From an uncultured Methanobrevibacter sp. (GTDB lineage: Archaea; Methanobacteriota; Methanobacteria; Methanobacteriales; Methanobacteriaceae): DNA of 64,000 nucleotides. Location: NCBI GenBank assembly GCA_900319985.1, contig ONQL01000003.1, positions 1 through 64,000 on the forward strand, read 5' to 3'. Positions 1-9,335 of this stretch are shown here, in pieces; position 1 is the stretch's first letter; each line of letters begins with the position of its first letter. The position numbers and the translations under genes were made by a program. A model generated the notes under the pieces. That model ran no database searches and was not told the origin of the DNA. It worked only from the letters and a program-made list of their open reading frames with translations.

Positions 1-1460
1 AAAGTAGCTTGGTCAGTTTCAGGTAATGCATCAGGACCAACTAATTGTACAATTTCTTGTAATTCGGATTCTTTTTGTAATAATCCCATAGCTTGGTCAC
101 GAGTTGCTCTCCAATCTGCTGCTACATTTTCAGCCCACCAACCTTCAATACTGTCCACATATAATGAATAACTTTGTAACCAGTCAATTGAAGGGAAGTG
201 ACGTTTATCCGCAAGGGATGCATCTAATGCCCAGAACACTTTACAAATACGTAATGTGTTTTGAGTAACAGGTTCAGATAAGTCCCCACCAGGAGGTGAT
301 ACAGCACCAACTACAGAAATGGATGCAACATTTGGTTCGGTACCAATAGTTTTTACCCTTCCTGCTCTTTCATAGAATTGTGCTAATCTGGATGCTAAGT
401 ATGCAGGGTAACCTTCTTCCCCAGGCATTTCTTCTAATCTTCCAGAAATCTCCCTCATAGCTTCTGCCCATCTTGAAGTTGAGTCTGCCATAAGTGCTAC
501 ATCGTAACCTTGGTCACGATAGTATTCAGCAATAGTAATACCAGTATATACACATGCTTCACGAGCTGCTACCGGCATGTTTGAAGTGTTTGCAATAAGA
601 ACAGTTCTGTCCATCAATGGGTTACCAGTTTTAGGGTCGTCAAGGAATGGGAATTCAGTAAGTACTTCAGTCATTTCGTTACCACGTTCTCCACATCCGA
701 TATATACAACGATATCTGCGTCAGCCCATTTAGCTAATTGTTGCTGAGTAACAGTTTTACCGGATCCGAAAGGACCTGGAATAGCTGCTGCTCCTCCTTT
801 AGCTACGGAGAAGAAAGTGTCTTGTGCTCTTTGACCAGTTACTAATGGTATATCTGGATCTAATTTTTCAACATATGGACGACTTCTTTTTACAGGCCAT
901 TTTTGAAGCATTTGAACTTTTTCACCAGCTACTTCAGCGATGTCTTCTAATACAGTGTAGTCGCCTTCAGCTGCAATTTCAGTTACTTCACCTTCGAGAG
1001 TTGGTGGAACCATAACTTTATGCAATACTGCAGTAGTTTCTTGTACTTCACCAAGTACATCTCCACCTTTTACAATGTCTCCAACTTTAGCTACTGGTTT
1101 GAATGTCCATTTTTTCTCTTTGTTAACGGAATCAACATCAATACCTCTTGCAATGAAGTCACCAGATTCTTCTCTGATGATTCTTAAAGGTCTTTGAATT
1201 CCATCAAAAATTGAACTCATTACACCAGGACCGAGTTCTACAGACAATGGACCTCCAGTACATTCTACTACTTCACCCGGTTGAATACCGGCTGTTTCTT
1301 CATATACTTGGATAGTTGCGGTGTCACCTTCTAATTCGATGATTTCTCCAATAAGCTTCTCATCACCTACTCTAACCATCTCAAGCATCTGAGCCCCTCT
1401 CATACCATCTGCGATAATAACAGGCCCAGCAATCTTAATAATATTTCCTTCGATAATCAT
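1..1460 (-). CDS. atpA: A1AO (V-type) ATP synthase catalytic subunit A, 3' end cut by window edge
   Basis: Catalytic nucleotide-binding subunit of the archaeal ATP synthase; it makes ATP from the ion gradient on the cytoplasmic head. The frame opens with [20 protein letters not shown], the usual start of subunit A. It holds the P-loop GPFGSGKT (complement of about 760-780), the downstream GERGNEM segment, and the [20 protein letters not shown] stretch. About 486 codons are present out of roughly 580-590 expected, so the C-terminal part lies outside the window. There is no intein in the visible part. The ATG overlaps the stop of atpF in an ATGA, so translation is coupled. Family assignment is certain. 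Confidence 0.97.
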   Translation of the reverse strand, partial: MIIEGNIIKIAGPVIIADGMRGAQMLEMVRVGDEKLIGEIIELEGDTATIQVYEETAGIQPGEVVECTGGPLSVELGPGVMSSIFDGIQRPLRIIREESGDFIARGIDVDSVNKEKKWTFKPVAKVGDIVKGGDVLGEVQETTAVLHKVMVPPTLEGEVTEIAAEGDYTVLEDIAEVAGEKVQMLQKWPVKRSRPYVEKLDPDIPLVTGQRAQDTFFSVAKGGAAAIPGPFGSGKTVTQQQLAKWADADIVVYIGCGERGNEMTEVLTEFPFLDDPKTGNPLMDRTVLIANTSNMPVAAREACVYTGITIAEYYRDQGYDVALMADSTSRWAEAMREISGRLEEMPGEEGYPAYLASRLAQFYERAGRVKTIGTEPNVASISVVGAVSPPGGDLSEPVTQNTLRICKVFWALDASLADKRHFPSIDWLQSYSLYVDSIEGWWAENVAADWRATRDQAMGLLQKESELQEIVQLVGPDALPETDQAT

Positions 1461-1774
1461 TTAACCATCTCTACCCCGATAACTCTTTTAATAAGGTCAT
1501 TTATTTGATCAGATGATCCTTCTGAGGACCCATCTTTATCAGGAATTTCAATTATCATTGGTAAAACATTTGAACCAATTTTTCTATTAATATGATTTCT
1601 TATTTCATTAGCCAATAATTGAGTAATGATAATAATTGAAACTTCTTCATCTAAAAATTTATCAAAAGCTGCGATAGCTTCTTCAGAAGTACTGACAACT
1701 TCTGCTTTTTTGACACCACCTAATCTAAAACCAGATACTGTGTCAATATCACCTATAATTGCTACAGAACTCAT
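1457..1774 (-). CDS. atpF: A1AO ATP synthase subunit F
   Basis: Small central-stalk subunit of 105 residues, the normal length for archaeal subunit F. It starts [20 protein letters not shown], the typical Rossmann-like opening with a conserved GD and GFRLGG, followed by the [13 protein letters not shown] strand-helix. It sits between atpC and atpA as in other archaeal ATPase operons. Both junctions are 4-base ATGA overlaps. The upstream overlap holds only if atpC is read in its corrected frame, which supports the frameshift interpretation of that gene. Confidence 0.95.
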   Translation of the reverse strand: MSSVAIIGDIDTVSGFRLGGVKKAEVVSTSEEAIAAFDKFLDEEVSIIIITQLLANEIRNHINRKIGSNVLPMIIEIPDKDGSSEGSSDQINDLIKRVIGVEMVK

Positions 1775-2905
1775 ATTAACATCTCCATGATTTTTGAATT
1801 AGGGAAGTTTGCTTCTCTTTTTGCTCTTGCAATAATTTTTAAATTTTTAATTTCATTTTCTTTTTGACTTAAATAACCAATAATTGGACCAACACCTAAT
1901 GGTTTTTTTCCAATGCTTTTTCAAATACTGCAACTGAACCAGTTTCATTGTATACTGGCATTGCATCAGTTAATGCTTCAGCATATTTTGTTCCTTCTAA
2001 ACCAGATACTACATTTGTAACATCAGGAGATTCCATTAAATCTTTAAGTTTCCATTCACGTAATTGGTATCCTTCTTCTAATATATAAGGAGCGATAGCG
2101 TCATAGTCAAGGCCATCTTGTTTAGCCCTTATAATTAGTTTAAGATTAGCTACATCCACTTGAGTTCCAACATATGCATACATAATTTGTCTGTTTTCAT
2201 CTGCAGGAACATCAGAAGAATGTAATAACTTGCCTAAATAATATTTATCTAAAGCAGATTCTAATGGAAGAATCATATTAGTGCTTTCATATTGTGGAAG
2301 AGCATCTTCTAAAGCAGCTGCGTATTCAGTACCATCCAAGCTTGTGACAATGTCAGATACATTATCAGAATCAACTAATGATTCTAAATGTTCATATAAT
2401 GATCCGCAAGGAATTAATAATTCTCTTGTTTCATCACCATTAAGACCAACTTCCTTAGCAGTTAAAAGACTTTTAATGTTGTCTATGTCAGCTTTTTTAG
2501 ACATGATAACAAAAGGATCTTTTACTTCCTTAGGAGCTAATCTTGCAATAAAGTCATAAGTGTTAGCACGTTCTACATCTAATGCTTTGTCAAGGGGATA
2601 TTCATCAAGAACATCAGCATAGTCAGGAACACCTTTGAGATAGTTTTCAACTTCTTCCACATTGTTGGTTTCAACAATTTCAGAAATTTGTTTCTCATCA
2701 AATAATCTTCCTTTTCTAGCTCTTACTCTTGCACTTGGGTTAAGATAAGGATAAATGTCCAAAATTGGTCTGGATGTAATGATTACAACTACTTAATGAT
2801 TACAACTACTGCACCAACAACAAGCAACACAATTACACAAAATGCCAAGAAGGTTTCTTGTGTAAGACCTAATGCACTTATTAAGGTAGCAATTCCATCT
2901 GCCAT
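1771..2905 (-). CDS. atpC: A1AO ATP synthase subunit C, interrupted by two frame lesions
   Basis: Subunit C links the central rotor stalk to the membrane c ring. The real start is ATG at 2905 behind a strong AGGAGGAT site (2911-2918). The frame runs as an N-terminal hydrophobic segment (LAFCVIVLLVVGAVVVII) and then stops in a perfect 17-bp tandem duplication (2777-2793 and 2794-2810). The main body, from DIYPYLNPSARVRARKG, is open from 2762 to 1896. It stops again after an A7 run (T7 at 1903-1909 on the plus strand); one extra A restores a tail reading KPLGVGPIIGYLSQKENEIK to 1771. Removing 17 bp and adding 1 bp gives exactly 373 codons, the family length, with an ATGA overlap to atpF. Two lesions in an essential single-copy gene suggest sequencing or assembly error, but a real variant is not excluded. 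Confidence 0.9.
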
Positions 2906-2920
2906 AATTTATCCTCCTAA

Positions 2921-3805
2921 TTATTTAAATAATATTTCAGCAACTTCACTACGTAAGACACTTTTAAATCTTTCTAATCTTGCATCAATTGTGTTATTTA
3001 CTTCAACAGATCCATCAGCTGTTTTTAAAATAACTCCACCAATTGCATCAATAGGTTCTCCTATTGTTAAATTGATATCTTCCAATTGGAAAGAGTATAA
3101 ACCATTTTCTGACAATCCTTCTTTAATCATTTTTGTATCAATTTCATTTAAATGAATAAGTAAATTAAGATGCTCAATTTCATCAGCAGCCTCTTTAATT
3201 AACTTAGCTAATAAACTTTCATATTCATCACGGTCGGAAATTGAATCATCAATTGATTTATCAACTTTAACAGCACCATCATGAGTTTTTACAATTGCTC
3301 CACCTATAATATCTACAGGGTCACATAATGTGAAGATAACATTTCCTAATTTGAAAGAGTCAAGTATCACATCTGCAGATAATTCACTTTTTAAGTTATT
3401 TGTATCTGCTTCATTTAATTGAATAATTAAATCATTACTACCAAGTTCATCAGCAGCTTCTTTAATCATCTTAGTTAATGCAATTTCATATTCTTCATCA
3501 CAGGAAGCAGCTTTTGCTCTTAACTCATCAGTAGCTTTTGCGAAAGCAGCTTCGATGACTTCTTCTTTAGCGCCTAATTCAGCTCTACGAGCATTCATCT
3601 TTGCTTCAGAGATAATTTGCTGATATCTCATTTCAGACTGTTTTTTACCATTATCGGATATTTTAATTTTTTCAGTTTCTGCGGTTTTTTCAGCTTTTGC
3701 AGTAATTGTTGCAACTTCTGCATTAGCTTCTTGAATGATCACATCAGCTTTCTCTTGGGCTTCAGACATAATGCTTGAAACAATTTTATCTGTGCCTGAG
3801 CTCAT
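2921..3805 (-). CDS. atpE: A1AO ATP synthase subunit E with duplicated C-terminal domain
   Basis: Peripheral-stalk subunit. Residues 1 to about 100 are the alanine/glutamate-rich coiled coil expected of subunit E (MSSGTDKIVSSIMSEAQEKA). The C-terminal globular domain is present twice: about residues 103-190 and 192-279, with matching landmarks (MIKEAADE / LIKEAADE, LNEADT / LNEIDT, IIGGAIVKTHDG / AIGGVILKTADG). By eye the copies are about half identical. The final tail RFKSVLRSEVAEILFK is single and normal. Total length is 294 residues against about 200-210 in the family. The frame is continuous and in its normal place between atpK and atpC, so this is a diverged internal duplication rather than a misassembly. 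Confidence 0.95.
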   Translation of the reverse strand: MSSGTDKIVSSIMSEAQEKADVIIQEANAEVATITAKAEKTAETEKIKISDNGKKQSEMRYQQIISEAKMNARRAELGAKEEVIEAAFAKATDELRAKAASCDEEYEIALTKMIKEAADELGSNDLIIQLNEADTNNLKSELSADVILDSFKLGNVIFTLCDPVDIIGGAIVKTHDGAVKVDKSIDDSISDRDEYESLLAKLIKEAADEIEHLNLLIHLNEIDTKMIKEGLSENGLYSFQLEDINLTIGEPIDAIGGVILKTADGSVEVNNTIDARLERFKSVLRSEVAEILFK

Positions 3806-3817
3806 ATAAATTGCCTC

Positions 3818-4312
3818 CTAAGCACTGGCTAAGATTCCACCGAATACCATAAGTAAAATAGCAATCAAGAAACCGTAAATAGCCTGAGTTTCTGGCAATG
3901 CAGAGAAAATAATACCACGAGCAAACATATCATTGTCCTCTACAATAGCACCGACGGAAGATGCTGCAGCGATACCTTGTCCCATACCGGAACCTAAACC
4001 TGCAAAACCGATGGATGCACCTACACCGATAGCAATAATACCTGCTTCTAAAGTCATTTTAGTAGCTTGTCCACTTAATAAACCTGAGAATACTAATAAT
4101 AAAATTGCAATCAAGAAACCGTAAATAGCCTGAGTTTCTGGTAATGCAGAGAAAATAATACCTCTTGCAAACATGTCGTTATCTTCTGCAACTGCACCTA
4201 CAGAACCAGCAGCTGCCATACCTTGACCTAAACCGGAACCTAATCCAGCAAAACCTATTGCCACTCCAGCACCAATAGCTGCTAAAGCAGCACCTAATCC
4301 TATTTCTGCCAT
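3818..4312 (-). CDS. atpK: A1AO ATP synthase membrane rotor subunit K (c subunit), double hairpin
   Basis: Proteolipid of the ion-translocating c ring. The 164 residues are two tandem copies of a two-helix hairpin, each with the GFAGLGSG turn and the motif ALPETQAIYGFLIAIL carrying the ion-binding glutamate (about E59 and E141). A duplicated c subunit is normal for Methanobacteriales, and both glutamates are intact. It lies between atpI and atpE in the conserved order. The RBS (TTCAAAGGTGAA type) is close to the ATG. Confidence 0.97.
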   Translation of the reverse strand: MAEIGLGAALAAIGAGVAIGFAGLGSGLGQGMAAAGSVGAVAEDNDMFARGIIFSALPETQAIYGFLIAILLLVFSGLLSGQATKMTLEAGIIAIGVGASIGFAGLGSGMGQGIAAASSVGAIVEDNDMFARGIIFSALPETQAIYGFLIAILLMVFGGILASA

Positions 4313-4378
4313 ATTTAATTCACCTTTGAAATAATATTGATTTTTTTAAATTAATTTTATATATTAAATGAAAAATTT

Positions 4379-6406
4379 TTAATTTTTAATTTTTGTAAAT
4401 GTCCTTTTTGCTTTGAAAGCTTCGAATTTACCTTTACCTTCCATGAAGAATTGAGAGAAGAATTCTACATAGTTAAGACGTAAAGCGTTAATGAATGCAC
4501 CCAATACTTGGAACAAGAAGTTTGCAATATGACCAAATATAAATATGATTATAGCAAGTAGGATACCTATAAATGGAACCATATCATTTACTAAACCGGT
4601 TAAAATGTTTACGGTCATAGCAATACCACCAGTAGCTAAACATAATGCTAAAAGACGTGCGTAGGATAAAACATCTCCTAAGAAACCGAAAATATCCATT
4701 ACACCGTATGCTCCATTAGCCCAAACTAGCATTCCAATAGTTGCAACGATTAATATTGCACCTAATACAGCTCCTACTAAACCTGTTGAAGGAAGTGGTA
4801 TTCCGAACTTTGCGGTTAAATCCAATCCTGAAACAAGTAGAATAATTCCTGCTTCAAAAACAAACCAACATAATTGAGAACCAATAGCTTCTTTAACATT
4901 ACCATATCTTAAATTGTTAATTGCACCTAATAAAAAACCGATGTTTGTGTAAATAAGACCTATTGCGATAGCAATAATTAATATTATATCAGGATGCTTA
5001 AATGCATCAACCGCATCGATTACAGTTGGCAATTTATATTTAAAGAATTGGTCAGGGAAGTTTCCAAGGAAACCGTTAGTTATCATACCCAGTATAAAGG
5101 ACCACAGACCAGACCAGATTAAAATCCAACCAAATGAACGCATTGATTCTTTGATTTTACCTAATCCTTTTAACAATATTACACCAATAAGAGATACAAA
5201 TAATCCATAAACTGCATCGGTTAAACAGAAACCGAAGAAGAATGGGAATGTAATTGCAACAAATATTGTTGGATCCATTGCATTATACCGTACTGGAGAG
5301 TACATATCAACAAGGTATTCGAAAGGTTTTGCATACCATCCGTTTTGTTGTAAAATAGGAACATCTTCATCATCAGTACCTTCAACCTCTATTGTTTCAA
5401 AGGCACAATGTCCATCAGAACTTTTTTCAACCAATTGTTCAACTTTTTCAGTGTCTTTTATTGGTACCCAACCTTCAAAGACATAAGCATCTTTAGTTTG
5501 AACAAAAGATGAAAGAATTTCGTTCTTTTCTTTTTCATTTTCTAATTGTTCTTTGAGAGCTAATATCTCATCATCCCACTGCTCAGCAACAGCTTTCAAT
5601 TCAGTTTTGACTGAAGCACGTTCTGATTCAATGGTTAATAATCTCGCATCAGCATTTGAAATAATCTGTTGAGGAGTGCCTTCAACATCACCTATTTCAA
5701 TTTTCTCAAAGTCATGTTTACGAAGTGTTGAATAAACATCATCACTTAATTCTTTTAATGTTACTACGACAATAATATCATCTTCTTTATTGTCCGCAGG
5801 AACAGTAAATACATCTAATTCATCTGTCAAGTTACTTAATTCATTTTTGATTTCTGAAGTAGATTCAGCATTAATCCTACCAACAGTAGTAGAAGTGTAC
5901 TTTGAATCTTTTAAAAGTGCTAAATCCATGTCAAAATTAGATAAGCGATTAGCCAAACTTTTATTAGACTTTAGTTCACTTGTTTCAGCGTCGAGTGCGG
6001 CTAGTTTTCCTTCAATAACACTGGTCTTAGCTTCAACTTGAGCTAATGTATCCTCAGCTTTTCCAATGAAAGCTTCAGTATCCAATTTATCTACTTCTTT
6101 TTGAACTGGCATGTCTGGACTAATTAAAGACATTAAAGTGTCCTTTAACCCATGGCCTTCTGATAAAGAATTTCCTAATAGTTCAGATATACCATTTGTT
6201 TTCATAAGAAGAGAAGATAACTTACCAGTGTGACTAGTAGCTTTCGCAGGAGTAACTAATTCCGCTAATTCAGGATCTTGCTGAACGCTATCAGAAATAT
6301 CACTGATTTGTATGAGTCCTGATTCGTGGAGAGCATCCACTGTAGGAGCCACATACTTTTCCAGTGTAACTATTCTAATTTTTCGCATTCTAGCTGTCTT
6401 GAACAT
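4379..6406 (-). CDS. atpI: A1AO ATP synthase membrane subunit I (a subunit)
   Basis: Stator membrane subunit that forms the ion half-channels against the c ring. It is 675 residues, normal length. The N-terminal half (to about residue 370) is soluble with long glutamate/lysine-rich coiled-coil stretches that bind the peripheral stalks. The C-terminal half has about eight membrane helices beginning near FVAITFPFFFGFCLTDAVYG. The essential arginine lies in INALRLNYVEFFSQFF near the C-terminus. It begins 11 bases after atpH. Confidence 0.96.
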   Translation of the reverse strand: MFKTARMRKIRIVTLEKYVAPTVDALHESGLIQISDISDSVQQDPELAELVTPAKATSHTGKLSSLLMKTNGISELLGNSLSEGHGLKDTLMSLISPDMPVQKEVDKLDTEAFIGKAEDTLAQVEAKTSVIEGKLAALDAETSELKSNKSLANRLSNFDMDLALLKDSKYTSTTVGRINAESTSEIKNELSNLTDELDVFTVPADNKEDDIIVVVTLKELSDDVYSTLRKHDFEKIEIGDVEGTPQQIISNADARLLTIESERASVKTELKAVAEQWDDEILALKEQLENEKEKNEILSSFVQTKDAYVFEGWVPIKDTEKVEQLVEKSSDGHCAFETIEVEGTDDEDVPILQQNGWYAKPFEYLVDMYSPVRYNAMDPTIFVAITFPFFFGFCLTDAVYGLFVSLIGVILLKGLGKIKESMRSFGWILIWSGLWSFILGMITNGFLGNFPDQFFKYKLPTVIDAVDAFKHPDIILIIAIAIGLIYTNIGFLLGAINNLRYGNVKEAIGSQLCWFVFEAGIILLVSGLDLTAKFGIPLPSTGLVGAVLGAILIVATIGMLVWANGAYGVMDIFGFLGDVLSYARLLALCLATGGIAMTVNILTGLVNDMVPFIGILLAIIIFIFGHIANFLFQVLGAFINALRLNYVEFFSQFFMEGKGKFEAFKAKRTFTKIKN

Positions 6407-6417
6407 ATAATCTCACA

Positions 6418-6732
6418 CTACAAAATATTTTTGACAATAACGGAAGCAGCTTCATCGACATTTGCCATTGCTGCATTTTTGATAGCTGCAACGTCCTCAT
6501 CGGACTTTTTGGCAATAGATTCTGCTTCTATTTTAGCTTTATCTTCTGCATCAAAAACAGTATTTTTCGCTTCCTCTTCTGCTGCTTGTTTAGCTTGGGA
6601 AATAATTTCTTCAGCATTTACTTTTGATTCAGCAATCAAATCCTTAGATTGAGATTCTGAATCAATAATAAGTTGTTCAGCATCAGATTCAGCTTTTTTT
6701 ATCATTGCGATTGCGTCTGATATCTCTGCCAT
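6418..6732 (-). CDS. atpH: A1AO ATP synthase subunit H, first gene of the operon
   Basis: Peripheral-stalk partner of subunit E. The 104 residues are almost entirely an alanine-, glutamate- and lysine-rich heptad-like helix (MAEISDAIAMIKKAESDAEQ), as expected for the right-handed coiled coil of the EH stalk. The start ATG has a GGTGAT ribosome site 5 bases upstream. It is the first gene of the minus-strand operon, with a TATA-like element about 40 bases upstream. Confidence 0.93.
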   Translation of the reverse strand: MAEISDAIAMIKKAESDAEQLIIDSESQSKDLIAESKVNAEEIISQAKQAAEEEAKNTVFDAEDKAKIEAESIAKKSDEDVAAIKNAAMANVDEAASVIVKNIL

Positions 6733-6766
6733 AATTAATCACCATGGTACACTTATTTTTGTTGAG

Positions 6767-6779
6767 TAATATATATATC
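6767..6779 (-). promoter_or_regulatory. Probable TATA box of the ATP synthase operon
   Basis: On the minus strand this reads as an alternating TATATATATTA element, centred about 41 bases upstream of the atpH start. A start site about 26 bases downstream would leave a short leader of about 15 bases containing the GGTGAT ribosome site. This is inferred from spacing only. Confidence 0.5.
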
Positions 6780-6897
6780 TTTTACTATTCAATATTTGTA
6801 AAAATAGCTGAAATTTAATTTTAATTAAAAAAAAATATCTAAAATATAAAATTTATATAAAAATATTTAATAAAAAAAAGAATAAAAGATAAATAAT

Positions 6898-7248
6898 TTA
6901 TCTATAGAACCATTTTAAAATACTAGGCGGTAATTTTTGTAAATAAGCAAGAATTGCTATAATAATGATAATTAAACCAATTATAAGAAGTTCAATATTG
7001 TAAGGATAAGCCAATAACACATATCCACTTACTGCAATTACAATTCCTTCAAAAAAGAAAACTGCCTTTGTCCATGACGGATTGAACAATATTATAAGAT
7101 ATGCAACTGCAATCATTATCAATATAATCGCAGTAGCCAAAACATCATTGGTTAACGGTTGGTGTCTTAAAATTGGAGATACAGCCCAAACAATTAACAT
7201 AATAGCTAACAACACACCCAATACTTTAAACATTTTAACGTTTGCCAT
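6898..7248 (-). CDS. Small four-helix membrane protein, unknown function
   Basis: The 116-residue protein is almost wholly hydrophobic: about four predicted membrane helices (FKVLGVLLAIMLIVWAV, VLATAIILIMIAVAYLIILF, AVFFFEGIVIAVSGYVLL, ELLIIGLIIIIIAILAYL) joined by short loops, with a basic end KWFYR. No motif was recognised. It lies downstream of the ATP synthase promoter region on the same strand and diverges from the gene at 7310. It is probably a conserved Methanobrevibacter membrane protein; function unknown. Confidence 0.7.
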   Translation of the reverse strand: MANVKMFKVLGVLLAIMLIVWAVSPILRHQPLTNDVLATAIILIMIAVAYLIILFNPSWTKAVFFFEGIVIAVSGYVLLAYPYNIELLIIGLIIIIIAILAYLQKLPPSILKWFYR

Positions 7249-7309
7249 AATAACACTAATCTTAATTTCAACTTCATAATATTTATATCATTTTATCTAA
7301 TGAATACAT

Positions 7310-7639
7310 ATGGAACGAGCAGTTTGGATAATTTTAAATAAAAATTTTTCACTAACATTGGACAGTGAGATAAAAGAAGGTAAAATTACTGATAAAAAAT
7401 TTTCCCCAGGAGGAGACATTTGGACTGAAGAACTTCCCCGTTTAGGTTTCAGCGATGAAAACATCCAAAATGATTATGATAATTTTATAAAAGACATCAT
7501 TGCATTATTCAGCGAACCAAATGCAGATAATGTATTCATAGATGCAAAAATAGGTGAAGAGTCAGAATACATAAATGCCAAAAGTCCATTATTAATTAGA
7601 AAAATAGAAGAATATAGTGTAGATGAAATTATAGAATAG
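7310..7639 (+). CDS. Hypothetical acidic protein, 109 residues
   Basis: An acidic soluble protein starting MERAVWIILNKNFSLTLDSE with no recognised domain. An ATATTTATAT element about 28 bases upstream of the ATG suggests a leaderless or nearly leaderless transcript. Its last 11 bases overlap the end of the convergent gene at 7629. Composition and codon use match the neighbours, so it is likely real; no function can be given. Confidence 0.65.
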   Translation: MERAVWIILNKNFSLTLDSEIKEGKITDKKFSPGGDIWTEELPRLGFSDENIQNDYDNFIKDIIALFSEPNADNVFIDAKIGEESEYINAKSPLLIRKIEEYSVDEIIE

Positions 7640-7967
7640 CATTCGCTTTATTCAACACGTCATCCATACTATCAAATTCAAGCTTTTCGCCGTCTTCCCC
7701 TACTTTTTCTGTTGTAATTAAAACATGTGGAGATGCCCATAGGTAAGAATAGGTAAAGTAAACCAAATTAATAATTAAAAATAATGAAGATACTGAGAAT
7801 GCCAATATTAAACAGACTACCTGTATCAAAACATTTCCATATCGTCTTTTTTTCATTAAAACAAAGGAATCTCCAGTTTCAACAACTTTAAATTTTTTTT
7901 CAGACAATTGTTCGGAAATTTTGTCTATCTCTTTTGAACTGTCTGCACTCAATATAAAAAGTTTCAT
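7629..7967 (-). CDS. Small protein with two central membrane helices, unknown function
   Basis: 112 residues. The N-terminal 40 look like a small alpha/beta unit (MKLFILSADSSKEIDKISEQ). Two hydrophobic helices follow (VLIQVVCLILAFSVSSLFLI and LVYFTYSYLWA), then a short acidic tail. The start is 2 bases after the stop of the nitroreductase gene, so it is the last member of that operon. No family recognised. Confidence 0.6.
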   Translation of the reverse strand: MKLFILSADSSKEIDKISEQLSEKKFKVVETGDSFVLMKKRRYGNVLIQVVCLILAFSVSSLFLIINLVYFTYSYLWASPHVLITTEKVGEDGEKLEFDSMDDVLNKANAIL

Positions 7968-7968
7968 T

Positions 7969-8478
7969 TTAATCTACATACACAACAAATTCATCCAACT
8001 CTTTTCTTGGAGTATCTCTTGGTTCAGCATTCGGATATCCTAAAGGAGTAAACAAAACAACTTCTTCGTTTTCATCCAAGTTTAAAAATTCATAAGCTTT
8101 ATTTTTCTTGAATGCACCAATGTAGCAGGTGCCTAATCCCACATCAGTAGCTGCAAGAATAATATGGTCCATTACAATAGTTGCATCAATATCTGCAATG
8201 TTTTTTCCATCCCAAGGTCTGGTCCATGCTTTGTCTCTTAAAGCAACGACAGCTATAACGTATGGAGCTTCAACAAACCATTTTGCAGCGTAGATTTCAG
8301 ATAATTCCTGTTTATATTTTTTAGCATCAATAACAAACACCTTAAACGGTTGTGCATTAACACCTGTAGGTGCTATTGTTGCGGCATTCAAAACATATTC
8401 AATTTTTTCTTTTTCAACTTCCTTGTCCAAATATCCTCTTACACTATATCTTTTCTTAATAACATCTAAAAATTCCAT
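7969..8478 (-). CDS. Nitroreductase-family flavoprotein
   Basis: FMN-dependent oxidoreductase of the nitroreductase fold, 169 residues from the ATG at 8478. Recognisable parts are KKRYSVRGYLDKEVEKEKI (FMN phosphate-binding N-terminus), AATIAPTGVNAQPFKVFVID, an ADIDATIVMDHIILAATDVG helix and the closing GYPNAEPRDTPRK. The start is chosen because GGAAGGT, formed by the end of the upstream gene, is placed 6 bases before it; the earlier in-frame ATG at 8493 has no such site. Substrate unknown. It is translationally coupled to the citrate-synthase-like gene. Confidence 0.85.
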   Translation of the reverse strand: MEFLDVIKKRYSVRGYLDKEVEKEKIEYVLNAATIAPTGVNAQPFKVFVIDAKKYKQELSEIYAAKWFVEAPYVIAVVALRDKAWTRPWDGKNIADIDATIVMDHIILAATDVGLGTCYIGAFKKNKAYEFLNLDENEEVVLFTPLGYPNAEPRDTPRKELDEFVVYVD

Positions 8479-8482
8479 ATTA

Positions 8483-9280
8483 TTACCTTCCATAATATTC
8501 TATATCATCAAGATCGCAAAATTTTCTGAATTCATCTTCTTCCATATTCTCTTCATTGATATGGGCTATGATTCCCGGAACCCTACCAATAATAAAAACG
8601 CCAAGTCCCATTTCTGGAGTAAATGCCAAATCAGATAAAATAGCTGCATTTGCACCATCAACATTCAGCCTTATTCTTTTCTTTTGAAAAATCAAATCTT
8701 CAAGAGCCAATGCTAATTTAATATGAGGTCCAACAAATCCCTCTTTTATGACAATGTCCATTAATTTATCGGCTCTGGGATCAACATCATGATACCTGTG
8801 GCCAAAACCAGGGAGTTTTTCATCACCAAAGTTATATTCATTATAAATGTCAATGGCCAAACTTGCAATTTGCTTATTGTCCAGATTTGAATCTTCAGTC
8901 AAATAAAGAGATTTTATCTTGGATTGATACAATTCCATTGTTTTTTGAATTGCGCCAGCATGCTTATGTCCAAAAGACAGTAACGCTCCTGCAACTGCAG
9001 AATTGATAGGTGAACCTGAAGAAGCAACCAGACGTGCAGTTTGAGTACTAGGTGGAGTAACTCCATGGTCACAAAATGAAACCAGAACATGATTGAAGAT
9101 TCTTCCTTCCTTAATTGATGGCAATCTACCTTTCAATAATAGGTAAATCATATCACTATACCTAATCTTTTCAATCAAATCCCTTTGATTGTAGCCTCGT
9201 GTAATAATTTTATCCTTTTCAACTTTGGAAATACTTGTCTTTAAAGAACGAGGATTAACTCTAAAATTATTTTCTCGCAT
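8483..9280 (-). CDS. Short citrate synthase / citryl-CoA lyase-like protein
   Basis: The 265 residues match the C-terminal catalytic part of the citrate synthase fold and are close in size to citryl-CoA lyase modules. Visible active-site landmarks are the histidine in SFGHKHAGA (about 105), the GFGHRYHDVDPRAD block (histidine and arginine, about 160-172) and the aspartate in LNVDGANAAILSDL (about 207). The reaction could be citrate or methylcitrate synthesis or cleavage; sequence alone does not decide. It lies in one direction with a fumarase-alpha-like gene, a U32-like gene and a MmgE/PrpD gene, which suggests a shared tricarboxylate pathway. Confidence 0.8.
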   Translation of the reverse strand: MRENNFRVNPRSLKTSISKVEKDKIITRGYNQRDLIEKIRYSDMIYLLLKGRLPSIKEGRIFNHVLVSFCDHGVTPPSTQTARLVASSGSPINSAVAGALLSFGHKHAGAIQKTMELYQSKIKSLYLTEDSNLDNKQIASLAIDIYNEYNFGDEKLPGFGHRYHDVDPRADKLMDIVIKEGFVGPHIKLALALEDLIFQKKRIRLNVDGANAAILSDLAFTPEMGLGVFIIGRVPGIIAHINEENMEEDEFRKFCDLDDIEYYGR

Positions 9281-9335
9281 GATTCTCTTATCCTATTTTA
9301 ATTAATTAAAATAACATTAATAAAGTATATAAATT

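Noticed and set aside
3818..4312. Internal duplication in the c subunit as a novelty
   Set aside because: Double-hairpin proteolipids are already known in Methanobacteriales; both ion-binding glutamates are normal.
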